Shown: positions 34,246 to 42,508 of the stretch, in pieces
Layout of the letters: each line of letters opens with the position of its first letter
How positions within the stretch are numbered: the stretch's first letter is position 1
Assembly: GCA_963784415.1 (NCBI GenBank)
Contig: CAWARK010000002.1
Coordinates: 186,001-250,000 of the forward strand
Reading direction: 5' to 3'
Length of the DNA: 64,000 nt
DNA from: UBA7672 sp963784415
GTDB lineage: Bacteria; Pseudomonadota; Alphaproteobacteria; Caulobacterales; Hyphomonadaceae
The notes under the pieces: generated by a model
Told to the model about the DNA's origin: nothing
Seen by the model: the letters and a program-made list of their open reading frames with translations, nothing else
Database searches by the model: none
Made by a program: the position numbers and the translations under genes

Positions 34246-34479
34246 CCGGAACGGGAGGGGATAAAGGGCGAAGTCGCCTATTTATCCACAGCTGGGCAGA
34301 CTGCCGCAGGGAGAAGGGAACCCTGTTTCGCATGACTGTCACAATCCGCCCGTAGAGGACTCGCAAGAAGTGGCAGCTAGGCGTTTCATGGCCTTCCAGA
34401 CCGACTCGACGCGCGCCGGAGTGATGGCGTTCGCGCCTATGATCCGGGCTCCCGGACGGTCGCCCGTGCGGAGAGGTCT

Positions 34480-35307
34480 ATGAGCCGTATGGACCCCATG
34501 CCCCAGCTTCAGGTGAAATCCGCTCAACCGGCTGCCAAGGCGCCGACGCCCGTTTCCAAGGTGAGCGCGCGGACGGTGTCGGTTTTCTACGGTGACAAGC
34601 AGGCCCTGTTCGACGTTTCGCTCGAAATGCCGGAGCGGTCGGTGACAGCGCTGATTGGTCCGTCGGGCTGCGGGAAGTCGACCTTCCTGCGTTCGATCAA
34701 CCGCATGAACGACACGATCCCGAAATGCCGCGTGACCGGCGAGATCGTGATCGACAACCAGGACATCAATGCCAGCACGGTCGATCCGGTGCTGTTGCGC
34801 GCGCAGGTCGGCATGGTGTTCCAGAAGCCGAATCCGTTTCCGAAATCGATCTTCGACAACGTGGCCTACGGCGTGCGTCTGCATGGGCTCGCGGCTTCGA
34901 AAACCGAGATGCAGGAAATCGTCGAGACCTCGCTGCGCAAGGCGGGTCTGTGGGACGAGGTGAAGGACCGGCTGAACGCGCCGGGCATGAGCCTGTCTGG
35001 CGGCCAGCAGCAGCGTCTTGTGATCGCACGGGCGATCGCCGTGAACCCCGAAATCATCCTGATGGATGAGCCGTGTTCGGCCTTGGACCCGATCGCCACC
35101 GCCAAGGTGGAAGAGCTGATCGACGAGCTGAAGAGCAATTACTGCATCATCATCGTCACCCATTCGATGGCGCAGGCCGCCCGGGTTTCCCAGCAGACAG
35201 CGTTTTTCCACCTCGGCAAGCTGATCGAAACCGGCCCGACCGAAACGATTTTCACGAACCCCAAGAATTCGCGAACGCAGGACTACATCACCGGAAGATT
35301 CGGGTAA
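34480..35307 (+). CDS. pstB: Phosphate ABC transporter ATP-binding protein
   Basis: 275-residue ATPase of the Pst phosphate importer. Walker A GPSGCGKST, Q-loop MVFQKPNPFPKSIFDNV (a PstB hallmark), signature LSGGQQQR and Walker B ILMDEPCSALDP are intact. The N-terminal 25 residues are extra and low-complexity. The permease genes pstC and pstA and the binding protein pstS, usually upstream, are not in the window. A CTGTCAC sequence at 34336-34342 resembles half a Pho box but lacks its partner repeat. phoU follows after 36 bases. Confidence 0.95.
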   Translation: MSRMDPMPQLQVKSAQPAAKAPTPVSKVSARTVSVFYGDKQALFDVSLEMPERSVTALIGPSGCGKSTFLRSINRMNDTIPKCRVTGEIVIDNQDINASTVDPVLLRAQVGMVFQKPNPFPKSIFDNVAYGVRLHGLAASKTEMQEIVETSLRKAGLWDEVKDRLNAPGMSLSGGQQQRLVIARAIAVNPEIILMDEPCSALDPIATAKVEELIDELKSNYCIIIVTHSMAQAARVSQQTAFFHLGKLIETGPTETIFTNPKNSRTQDYITGRFG

Positions 35308-35343
35308 GTTGATACAGCCCGTTTGCGGTGAGGAGACACGGAC

Positions 35344-36036
35344 ATGACCGAGCATACAGTCAGGTCTTTCTCGCAGGACCTTGAAGAACTGTCAGGCGAT
35401 CTCGCGCGCATGGGCGGGCTGGCCGAGGATATGCTGTCGGACGCCATTCAGGCGATCGGCGCGCGCGATCTGGCGCTGGCCGAGACCGTGGTGTCGCGCG
35501 ATCCGCAGATCGACAACCTGCAGGTCGAAGTCGAGAAGAAGATCCTTCGCCTGCTGGCCTTGCGCCAACCCCTCGCGCGCGACCTGCGCCAGACGATTTC
35601 GGCGCTGAAGATCGCCACCGAACTTGAGCGTATCGGCGACCTTGCCAAGAGCATCGCCAAGCGCGTGAAGCTGGTCGAGACCGTAGAGGCGCCGACGGCG
35701 CTGAAGGGCGTGGCGCGCATGGGCCGGCTGGTGACGGCGCAGCTCAAGCGCGTGCTGGACGCCTACACCGCACTCGAAACGGACGCAGCCACCAAGGTGT
35801 GGGCGCGTGATGAAGAGGTCGACGAGCACTACCAGTCGCTGTTCCGCGAAGTGGTGACGTACATGATCGAGGACCCGCGCACGATCACGGCCTGCGCGCA
35901 TCTTCTTTTCGTGGCCAAGAACCTCGAACGGATCGGCGACCACTGCACAAACATCGCGGAAGAAATCCACTTCCTCGTCACCGGCGAACAGCTGCCTGTC
36001 GAAAGGCCGAAGGTCGATGCACTCAACCGCAACTGA
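35344..36036 (+). CDS. phoU: Phosphate transport regulator PhoU
   Basis: 230 residues forming two PhoU helical repeats. Each repeat has the metal-binding pattern: TELERIGDLAKSIAK (first, about residues 93-107) and KNLERIGDHCTNIAEE (second, about 194-209). PhoU links the Pst transporter to PhoR, keeping the kinase off when phosphate is plentiful. Preceded by GAGGAG seven to eight bases before the ATG. Sits between pstB and phoB in one operon. Confidence 0.96.
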   Translation: MTEHTVRSFSQDLEELSGDLARMGGLAEDMLSDAIQAIGARDLALAETVVSRDPQIDNLQVEVEKKILRLLALRQPLARDLRQTISALKIATELERIGDLAKSIAKRVKLVETVEAPTALKGVARMGRLVTAQLKRVLDAYTALETDAATKVWARDEEVDEHYQSLFREVVTYMIEDPRTITACAHLLFVAKNLERIGDHCTNIAEEIHFLVTGEQLPVERPKVDALNRN

Positions 36037-36052
36037 ACTCGAGCGTAGCACA

Positions 36053-36757
36053 ATGCGCCCCGCAGCCGCCACGCGCCCTTACGCGCTGATCGTCGAGGAC
36101 GAGCCGGCGCTGGTCGAGCTGATCCGCTACAATCTGATCAAGGAAGGCTATGAGGTCTCGACCGCCCAGGATGGCGAAGAGGCCCTGCTGCTGATCGAGG
36201 AGCGCCAGCCGGACATCGTGCTGCTCGACTGGATGCTGCCGAAGCTGGCGGGCATCGAAGTGGCGCGCCGGCTGCGGTCGAAATCGACGACGCGCAACCT
36301 CCCGATCATCATGCTGACGGCGCGCGCCGAGGAGAGCGATCGCATCCGCGGGCTCGATATCGGCGCCGACGACTACATGACCAAGCCGTTCTCGATGTCG
36401 GAGCTGACCGCGCGCATCCGCGCCGTGATGCGCCGCATCCGCCCGGCGCTTGCCGAGGACGTGGTCGTTGTCGGCGATATCTCGATGGATCGCGCAGCGC
36501 ACAAGGTGACGCGCGGCGGCGTCGACGTGCATCTCGGGCCGACCGAGTTCCGCCTGCTCGACTATTTCATCCAGCATCCGGGCCGGGTGTTCAGCCGCGA
36601 ACAGCTGCTGGATGCGGTGTGGGGCTCGGATGTCTATGTCGAGACTCGCACGGTAGACGTGCACATCGGGCGTCTCCGGAAAGCGCTCAGCAAGGGCGGC
36701 GGCGACGATCCGATCCGCACCGTGCGATCGGCCGGCTATTCGCTGGACGTGGGCTGA
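36053..36757 (+). CDS. phoB: Phosphate regulon response regulator
   Basis: 234 residues. Receiver domain with acidic pair VEDEPALV, phosphoacceptor Asp in IVLLDWMLP, LTAR and the conserved lysine in DDYMTKPFS; OmpR-type winged helix follows (LGPTEFRLLDYFIQHPGRVFSREQLLDAVWG, and YVETRTVDVHIGRLRKAL), which is PhoB-like. A start at 36017 would overlap phoU by 20 bases; the ATG at 36053 fits family length better. It activates Pho-box promoters when phosphorylated by PhoR. Confidence 0.94.
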   Translation: MRPAAATRPYALIVEDEPALVELIRYNLIKEGYEVSTAQDGEEALLLIEERQPDIVLLDWMLPKLAGIEVARRLRSKSTTRNLPIIMLTARAEESDRIRGLDIGADDYMTKPFSMSELTARIRAVMRRIRPALAEDVVVVGDISMDRAAHKVTRGGVDVHLGPTEFRLLDYFIQHPGRVFSREQLLDAVWGSDVYVETRTVDVHIGRLRKALSKGGGDDPIRTVRSAGYSLDVG

Positions 36758-36836
36758 TTCACCCCTGATCCACCGGTGGGATGACAAGGCGGCAGCACCG
36801 TCCTAAAGGCTCGGCAACACCTGCCGGAGCCCGCCC

Positions 36837-38147
36837 ATGATTCCCCGTTACGCCCGTCCCGAGATGGTTGCGATCTGGGAGCCGGAGCAGCGCTATGCGA
36901 TCTGGCTGGAGATCGAGACGCTGGCCGCCGAGGCGATGGCCGAGCTGGGGATGATCCCGAAAGAGGTGCCGATCGCGGTGCGGGCGCGGGGCGGCTTTAA
37001 CGTCGAACGCATCGATACGATCGAGCGCGAAGTGAAGCATGACGTCATCGCGTTCCTGACGTCAGTCGCCGAGCACGTCGGCGATGAAGCGCGGTTCCTG
37101 CATCTTGGCATGACATCGTCGGACGTGCTCGACACCTGCCTCGCAGTGCAGATGCAGCGCGCGAGCGATATCCTGATCAAGGGCGTCGACCGGGTTCTGG
37201 CGGCGCTCAAGAAGCGCGCGCTTGAGTTCAAGATGACGCCGACGATTGGCCGGAGCCACGGCATCCATGCTGAGCCGACGACGTTCGGCGTGAAGCTGGC
37301 GGGCTTCTATGCGGAAATGGCGCGCAACCGCACGCGGCTGCTGGCGGCGCGCGAGGAAATCTCGACCTGTGCGATTTCGGGCGCGGTTGGCACGTTCGCC
37401 AACATCGATCCGCGCATCGAGACAATGGTGGCGGCAAAGCTCGGCCTCGCGGTGGAGCCGGTGTCGACGCAAGTGATTCCGCGGGATCGGCATGCCGCGT
37501 TCTTCGCTGCGCTCGGCGTGACGGCATCGTCCATCGAGCGGATCGCGACGGAGATCCGTCATCTGCAGCGCACAGAGGTTCTGGAAGCCGAGGAGTATTT
37601 CTCGGAAGGGCAGAAGGGCTCGTCGGCCATGCCCCACAAGCGCAATCCGGTGCTGACGGAAAACCTCACGGGGCTTGCGCGTCTGGTGCGGTCGGCGGTC
37701 GTGCCGGCGATGGAGAACGTCGCGCTGTGGCATGAGCGGGATATTTCGCACTCGTCAGTGGAGCGCGGGATTGGACCGGATGCGACGATCCATCTGGATT
37801 TCGCGCTGAACAGGCTGGCGGGCGTGATCGAGCAGCTGCTGGTCTATCCGGACAACATGCTGGCGAACCTCAACAAGCTGGGCGGGCTGCACAATTCGCA
37901 GCGCGTGCTGCTGGCGTTGGTAGAGGCGGGAGCAAGCCGCGAGGACGCGTATCGCATGGTCCAGCGCAACGCGATGAAGGTGTGGCGCGATGCGAACCGC
38001 AAGGAAGGCGACTTCCTGAATAATCTCCAGGGCGATGCCGACGTGTCGAAGCTGCTGACGGCGACCGAACTGAGCGAGATGTTCGATCTCGGCTATCATC
38101 TCAAGGCGGTGGACGTGATTTTTGAACGGGTGTTCGGCAAAGCCTGA
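36837..38147 (+). CDS. purB: Adenylosuccinate lyase
   Basis: 436-residue fumarase-superfamily enzyme acting twice in purine synthesis (SAICAR to AICAR, and adenylosuccinate to AMP). The signature GSSAMPHKRNPV is at about residues 260-271; HLGMTSSDVLDT and GRSHGIHAEPTTFG carry active-site histidines. Starts MIPRYARPEM, normal for the short bacterial-type enzyme. Monocistronic or with phoB 79 bases upstream; it is the first of four purine genes in a 5.6-kb stretch. Confidence 0.96.
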   Translation: MIPRYARPEMVAIWEPEQRYAIWLEIETLAAEAMAELGMIPKEVPIAVRARGGFNVERIDTIEREVKHDVIAFLTSVAEHVGDEARFLHLGMTSSDVLDTCLAVQMQRASDILIKGVDRVLAALKKRALEFKMTPTIGRSHGIHAEPTTFGVKLAGFYAEMARNRTRLLAAREEISTCAISGAVGTFANIDPRIETMVAAKLGLAVEPVSTQVIPRDRHAAFFAALGVTASSIERIATEIRHLQRTEVLEAEEYFSEGQKGSSAMPHKRNPVLTENLTGLARLVRSAVVPAMENVALWHERDISHSSVERGIGPDATIHLDFALNRLAGVIEQLLVYPDNMLANLNKLGGLHNSQRVLLALVEAGASREDAYRMVQRNAMKVWRDANRKEGDFLNNLQGDADVSKLLTATELSEMFDLGYHLKAVDVIFERVFGKA

Positions 38148-38149
38148 AA

Positions 38150-38182
38150 AGAAAATGGACCGGAGCTCCCTCCGAGCTCCGG
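38150..38182 (-). terminator. Hairpin terminator facing the minus strand downstream of purB
   Basis: Perfect 9-bp stem CCGGAGCTC / GAGCTCCGG (loop 5) at 38160-38182. On the minus strand it is followed by TCCATTTTCTTTTC, a U-rich tail. On the plus strand the tail is not U-rich, so it mainly stops leftward transcripts but may also help end purB. Confidence 0.7.
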
Positions 38183-38486
38183 CCCAAGGCCATGATGGTG
38201 GAGTGGCGGGCGCCAGGGTTGTGCGCCGCTACTCCTGAACCGGATCTGCCGAGCACTCTGGGGGGAGAGCGCACCCGCCGAGGGGCTTGGCGGAAATGCA
38301 GGACCGGCCGGACCAGACCGGCGGAGGCCGATCTTCATGAACCAGATTGCCGCCTGATCGCTAACAAAGCGGGCCCGTGCATCAACACTGTTTTCGGGAA
38401 TGCGTTCACCATCGCGCGGACGCGTCTGTATCAGGCTGGCGCCACACCGTCCGAATGCTGGGTCTTTCAGCGTGCGCGCTGCATCA
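38183..38486. other. About 300-base gene-free region with strong local secondary structure
   Basis: No credible protein: the open frames on both strands lack family resemblance and start or stop inside neighbours. Several GC-rich short hairpins are visible, e.g. GCACTCT-AGAGCGC around 38250-38270 and CCGCC-GGCGG around 38277-38293. With a minus-strand terminator at its left end it could be a long 3' UTR of the membrane protein gene, or an independent small RNA. I looked for SRP, RNase P and tmRNA signatures and found none. Confidence 0.3.
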
Positions 38487-39437
38487 TCATGATGAACGCG
38501 CCGGCGGCTCGCCCGAATCTTTTTCCGGCGGCGCGGGTTTGCCGAGACTTTCAATGAACGGGCGAAGGCCTTCGATCATCACGGTGACGCCGATACCGAT
38601 CAGCGTGCCGATCACGATCAGGGCGATGTCGCGCATCTGCTGGCTGTAGAGATCGTCCCAGAACACCCAGATGTATTCGCCCGGAACGAGCAGGCGCTTG
38701 GTCTCGGGTGCGTAGGCGTCGCTAGCCTCGAAGCCGCCAAGGAAATGGATGTCGCGCGAACCCGGTATGTTCGAGAAATTCGTGCGCATCCGGGGCAGCG
38801 GATCGAGGCCCAGCAGCGGGTTTGCGACTTCGGCCGTGTCGTCTTCCTTGTCCGTAGCGGTAAGTCGGTCGGCAAAAGCGAACGTCGATGTGCGGTCAGG
38901 CGCATAGTGCAGGAAGGTCAGAACGCGGGACGTGAACGTCTCGGACTGGCCCTGTGGCCGCACGCGACAGGTGACATTTTCCTCGCGGTCCGACGGCGTG
39001 GGCGTCACGAAGTAGAGCCACGTGTTGAAAATCTGGCTGTGAAGCTTGGTGATCGTGACGAAGGCGCCGCCGCCATAGGCGTCGCTTTCCGACCTGCTGT
39101 CAGCGGAGCGCGGGCTGGTGCAGTCATTGTCGTCGAGCAGGCCCGAGACGACCAGCACGGGCTTTGCGCCCGCCGGAATGACGAAGGTGAGCACACCTTC
39201 CGAGCCGGAGGCGTTTTCGCCGTAGTTCAGGTAGTAGGCGTCGGCGCTCTCTCGCGTGGCGCCTGGCTCGTAGATTGATGCAATCTGGACCGGGCGATCG
39301 CCGCCATCATTCTGGCCGCGTTCGAGCAAGCCGCCCTGCGTGCCGGTGATGATCATGGTGAGTGTGATGGCGACGGCGTACATCGCCCCCGCCATGCAGA
39401 GCCACGCAATCGACGTCCGGCTCCACCTGAATTTCAT
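38487..39437 (-). CDS. Hypothetical two-helix membrane-anchored protein
   Basis: 316 residues. N-terminal transmembrane helix (about 9-31, IAWLCMAGAMYAVAITLTMII), a large hydrophilic domain of about 230 residues that would face the periplasm, then a second helix (about 267-288, IALIVIGTLIGIGVTVMI) and a Pro/Glu-rich cytoplasmic tail. The outer domain contains two cysteines (NDCTS, VTCRV) that could form a disulfide. No family recognised. It may be cotranscribed behind the DUF1476 gene 52 bases upstream. Confidence 0.7.
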   Translation of the reverse strand: MKFRWSRTSIAWLCMAGAMYAVAITLTMIITGTQGGLLERGQNDGGDRPVQIASIYEPGATRESADAYYLNYGENASGSEGVLTFVIPAGAKPVLVVSGLLDDNDCTSPRSADSRSESDAYGGGAFVTITKLHSQIFNTWLYFVTPTPSDREENVTCRVRPQGQSETFTSRVLTFLHYAPDRTSTFAFADRLTATDKEDDTAEVANPLLGLDPLPRMRTNFSNIPGSRDIHFLGGFEASDAYAPETKRLLVPGEYIWVFWDDLYSQQMRDIALIVIGTLIGIGVTVMIEGLRPFIESLGKPAPPEKDSGEPPARSS

Positions 39438-39489
39438 TGGCGCTCGCCCCGGTTCACCGAGGCAAGTCTACCAACGAAAGTCCCGAAAG

Positions 39490-39816
39490 CTATTTTTTCT
39501 CGGTTTTGACCTGCTCGATGGCGACATCCATCAGCTCGGTCATCTGGCGGTGCAGCTGGTGGTCAGAGATATCCACACCTGCGGCGTCGAGATCGCCTTT
39601 CACCTTGCGGAAGACGTCTTCGTCGCCCGGGGCTTCGAAATCGGATTTCACGACTTCAATGGCGTAAGTGCTGGCGGCTTCACCGGATTTGCCCAACTTT
39701 TCGGCGGCCCAGAGGCCCAAGAGCTTGTTTCGGCGGGCATTTGCCTTGAATCGAAGTTCCTGGTCGAGGGCGAATCTGCCTTCTTCCGCCGCTTCACGTT
39801 TGTCGAAACCGCTCAA
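39490..39816 (-). CDS. DUF1476 protein, ATP synthase zeta-type inhibitor
   Basis: 108-residue protein matching DUF1476: SGFDKREAAEEGRFALDQELRFKANARRNKLLGLWAAEKLG, then SDFEAPGDEDVFRKVKGDL. The Paracoccus denitrificans member is the zeta subunit, which binds F1 through its N-terminal segment and blocks ATP hydrolysis (established for that organism). The N-terminal segment is present here. Strength of inhibition varies between species and cannot be judged. Divergent from purC, a linkage I recall as common in alphaproteobacteria. Confidence 0.9.
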   Translation of the reverse strand: MSGFDKREAAEEGRFALDQELRFKANARRNKLLGLWAAEKLGKSGEAASTYAIEVVKSDFEAPGDEDVFRKVKGDLDAAGVDISDHQLHRQMTELMDVAIEQVKTEKK

Positions 39817-39993
39817 AACTTGTCTCCCTCAGGTCGCTTGCGTCCTGTGCACCAGATGTCGATATAGCGACAGGGATCGACCTACAACACCCCCGCGACG
39901 AAGCCGGACGCGACGTCCTTCGCCGGATGGGCTAGGAAGCCTTTTCCTGTACGAGTCGGGGCATCAGAAACACCCCGGCTTTGGAGACGCGAT

Positions 39994-40755
39994 ATGGCCA
40001 AACGCCGGAAGATCTACGAGGGCAAGGCGAAGATCCTGTACGAGGGTCCGGAGCCCGGCACGCTGATCCAGTACTTCAAGGACGACGCTACCGCTTTCAA
40101 TAATGAAAAGCGCGCCGTGCTCGACGGCAAGGGCGTGCTTAACAACCGCATCAGCGAATTCGTGATGATGCAGCTGAACGGCATCGGCATCCCCACGCAT
40201 TTCCTGAAACGCCTGAACATGCGCGAGCAGCTGATCCGCGAAGTCGAGATTATCCCGCTCGAAGTGATCTGCCGCAACATCGCCGCCGGCTCGCTGTCGA
40301 AGAAACTGGGCATCGAGGAAGGCACTGTGCTGCCGCGCTCGATCATCGAGTTCTGCTACAAGAAGGATGAGCTCGGCGACCCGATGGTCACCGAGGAGCA
40401 CATCACCGCGTTCAACTGGGCGACGCACCAGGAGATTGACGACATCATCGCGATGACCCTGCGCATCAATGATTTCCTGACCGGGCTGTTTGCCGGCGCG
40501 CGGATCAAGCTGGTGGACTTCAAGGTCGAGTATGGCCGCCTGTACGAAGGCGAGATGGTTCGCACAGTTCTGGCCGATGAGATCAGCCCGGATTCGTGCC
40601 GTCTGTGGGACATGGACACGGGCGAGAAGATGGACAAGGACCGCTTCCGCCGTGACATGGGCGGCGTCACCGAGGCTTATGCCGAGGTTGCGCGCCGGCT
40701 CGGAATCATCAAGGAAGCGGGCGGGGCGGAAATCCTGTCCTTCAACGGTAAGTAG
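39994..40755 (+). CDS. purC: Phosphoribosylaminoimidazole-succinocarboxamide (SAICAR) synthase
   Basis: 253 residues; joins aspartate to CAIR using ATP. Motifs IYEGKAKILYEG (N-terminal), EVICRNIAAGSLSKKLG, IKLVDFKVEYG and LADEISPDSCRLWD are all in place. The start follows GGAGACGCGAT. purS follows after 41 bases; a short GC hairpin (AGCCCGC-GCGGGTT) lies in the gap and may tune readthrough. Confidence 0.96.
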   Translation: MAKRRKIYEGKAKILYEGPEPGTLIQYFKDDATAFNNEKRAVLDGKGVLNNRISEFVMMQLNGIGIPTHFLKRLNMREQLIREVEIIPLEVICRNIAAGSLSKKLGIEEGTVLPRSIIEFCYKKDELGDPMVTEEHITAFNWATHQEIDDIIAMTLRINDFLTGLFAGARIKLVDFKVEYGRLYEGEMVRTVLADEISPDSCRLWDMDTGEKMDKDRFRRDMGGVTEAYAEVARRLGIIKEAGGAEILSFNGK

Positions 40756-40796
40756 CCCGCTTCGCGGGTTGGCAACGGCAAGATAGTGGAGCCGAC

Positions 40797-41039
40797 ATGC
40801 GCGCGAAAGTTCACGTATCGCTGAAGGCTGGCGTGCTCGACCCGCAGGGCAAGGCGGTGGGCGATGCGCTCGGCCGCCTGGGCTTTGAGGAGGTCGGCGC
40901 AGTTCGCTGCGGCAAGACGATCGAGATCGACCTCAAGGACGGCCTGTCGAAGGCCGATGCCGAAAAGCGCGTGAAGGAAATGTGCGAGAAGCTGCTCGCG
41001 AACACGGTCGTCGAGCGTTACTCGATCGAGCTCACCTGA
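40797..41039 (+). CDS. purS: Phosphoribosylformylglycinamidine synthase subunit PurS
   Basis: 80 residues, the small scaffolding subunit of the three-part PurS/PurQ/PurL enzyme. Typical features: KVHVSLKAGVLDPQGKAVGDALGRLGF, the glycine/arginine stretch VRCGKTIEIDL and C-terminal CEKLLANTVVERYSIEL. The presence of purS implies a short PurL, which is not in this window. Confidence 0.94.
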   Translation: MRAKVHVSLKAGVLDPQGKAVGDALGRLGFEEVGAVRCGKTIEIDLKDGLSKADAEKRVKEMCEKLLANTVVERYSIELT

Positions 41040-41101
41040 GCCAGACAGCAGGTGAGCAGCGCCGCTGGCAGCGCGAGGCGCGCCAGCGGTCGCAGCAGTC
41101 G

Positions 41102-41236
41102 TTACTTCGTCTTTTCAGCCGTATCGCTGACGACGCCGCCGACGGTCGACACGTCCTTGCCGATCCCGGCGATGGTGTTGCAGGCCGAGGCCAGCAGCGG
41201 TGCGACAATGACGATAGCAAGCATAAGTTTGCGCAT
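41102..41236 (-). CDS. Entericidin-like small lipoprotein
   Basis: 44-residue protein MRKLMLAIVIVAPLLASAC followed by NTIAGIGKDVSTVGGVVSDTAEKTK. The lipobox LLASAC and the CNTIAGIGKDV motif define the EcnA/EcnB entericidin family of tiny membrane lipoproteins. AGGGGA lies seven bases before the ATG. Antisense in orientation to the purS-purQ run, between purS and the DUF486 gene. Confidence 0.88.
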   Translation of the reverse strand: MRKLMLAIVIVAPLLASACNTIAGIGKDVSTVGGVVSDTAEKTK

Positions 41237-41329
41237 GGACGTCCCCTGAACTAGTTCCACATGAAGATGGCTTGCTGGCGGGCGTTGCGCAAGCGGGCGG
41301 GCCGGGCTCTCACAGCTGACGGGAATTTC

Positions 41330-41671
41330 ATGAGCATTGCGCAATGGTCGCCCATCGTTCTGCTGATCGGCTCCAACATTTTCATGACCATCGCCTGGTA
41401 CGGGCACCTGAAGTTCACCACCACCCCCCTCCACTGGGCCATCCTCGCGAGTTGGGGCATCGCCCTGATCGAATACTGCATGGCGGTGCCGGCGAACCGG
41501 ATCGGGCACGAGGTCTATTCGGCGGCCGAGCTGAAGACGATGCAGGAGGTGATCACGCTGGTGGTGTTCGCCGGATTCTCGACCTGGGTGCTGGGCGAGC
41601 CACTGACGTGGAAGCATGCGCTGGGCTTTGGTTTCATTGCGCTCGGGGCAGGGGTGATCTTCTACAAATAG
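41330..41671 (+). CDS. DUF486-family (DMT-like) membrane protein
   Basis: 113 residues with four predicted membrane helices: SPIVLLIGSNIFMTIAWYG, AILASWGIALIEYCMAV, VITLVVFAGFSTWVLG and HALGFGFIALGAGVIFY. YGHLK and the PANRIGHEVYSAAELKTMQEV loop are DUF486 marks. Function unknown; the fold resembles small drug/metabolite transporters. The longer frame starting at 41261 adds a non-family basic extension, so the ATG at 41330 is preferred. Stands between purS and purQ. Confidence 0.85.
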   Translation: MSIAQWSPIVLLIGSNIFMTIAWYGHLKFTTTPLHWAILASWGIALIEYCMAVPANRIGHEVYSAAELKTMQEVITLVVFAGFSTWVLGEPLTWKHALGFGFIALGAGVIFYK

Positions 41672-41756
41672 GGCGCGACGGGGTGCTCTCGCGACTCGCG
41701 ATGAAACCTGCTAGAGGCGCGCCAGAAGGGCTTTGTCCAACAAAGGTTCTGGGTCC

Positions 41757-42419
41757 ATGAAATCCGCCGTCATCGTCTTCCCCGGCTCCAACTGTGACCG
41801 CGATGCGCAGGTCGCGTTGAAGCAGGTTACCGGCCGGGATCCGGCGATGGTCTGGCACAAGGACGGGCATCTGCCCGACGGGCTCGACCTGATCGTCCTG
41901 CCGGGTGGATTTTCGTACGGCGACTATCTGCGCTCCGGCGCCATGGCGGCAGCGTCCCCGGTTGGCGATGCGATCCGGAAACATGCCGAGCGGGGCGGCT
42001 ATGTGCTGGCCATCTGCAATGGATTTCAGGTCGCGACCGAGATGGGCCTCTTGCCTGGCGCGCTTCTCCGTAACGCGTCGTTGAATTTTTGCTGCCGCCC
42101 GCAGACGCTTTCCATCGCGTCGAACGCATCGGTGTTCACCGCCGGGTATGGTGAACAGCGCGAAGTGGTGTTTCCGATCGCGCACCATGACGGCAATTAC
42201 TTTGCCGATGACGCGACGCTGGATCGCCTCGAAGGCGAGGGCCGTGTCGCGTTCCGCTATGTCGGCAACCCGAACGGATCGGCGCGCGACATTGCCGGCA
42301 TTCTTTCCGACAACCGCCGCGTGCTTGGCATGATGCCTCACCCCGAGCGGGCGATGGCTGGCCAGGAAGCTGGCGAAGACGGCACGCGCATGTTCAAGAG
42401 CCTGCTGGCGGCGGCCTGA
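41757..42419 (+). CDS. purQ: Phosphoribosylformylglycinamidine synthase, glutaminase subunit
   Basis: 220 residues of class I glutamine amidotransferase that feeds ammonia to PurL. Catalytic Cys in VLAICNGFQ (about residue 86), His and Glu in GMMPHPERAM near the C-terminus. KSAVIVFPGSNCDRDAQ is the family start. A TTG 24 bases upstream could add eight residues; the ATG is preferred. A hairpin with GTTGAA/TTCAAC arms follows the stop codon. Confidence 0.96.
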   Translation: MKSAVIVFPGSNCDRDAQVALKQVTGRDPAMVWHKDGHLPDGLDLIVLPGGFSYGDYLRSGAMAAASPVGDAIRKHAERGGYVLAICNGFQVATEMGLLPGALLRNASLNFCCRPQTLSIASNASVFTAGYGEQREVVFPIAHHDGNYFADDATLDRLEGEGRVAFRYVGNPNGSARDIAGILSDNRRVLGMMPHPERAMAGQEAGEDGTRMFKSLLAAA

Positions 42420-42508
42420 TCTGGCTCATTCAACTCTCGCGGGTTCTGCGTTGAACTGAGAGCCGCGACGGCGCGTTATGACGCGTGGAATGATCGCGAG
42501 GTATTTTG

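Noticed and set aside
34336..34342. Pho box ahead of pstB
   Set aside because: Only one CTGTCAC half-site is present; the second repeat at 11-base spacing is missing. Mentioned as a possibility but not annotated.
38183..38486. SRP RNA, RNase P RNA or tmRNA gene
   Set aside because: The conserved signature segments of each (for example the GGAAGGAAGCAGCC apical loop of SRP RNA) are not present on either strand.
38192..38557. 121-codon frame in the purB downstream region
   Set aside because: Composition and lack of family match argue against it, and it runs into the opposite-strand membrane protein gene.
40756..40772. Intrinsic terminator between purC and purS
   Set aside because: The stem is short (7 bp) and followed by TTGGC, not a U-tract; purS would be cut off from its operon.
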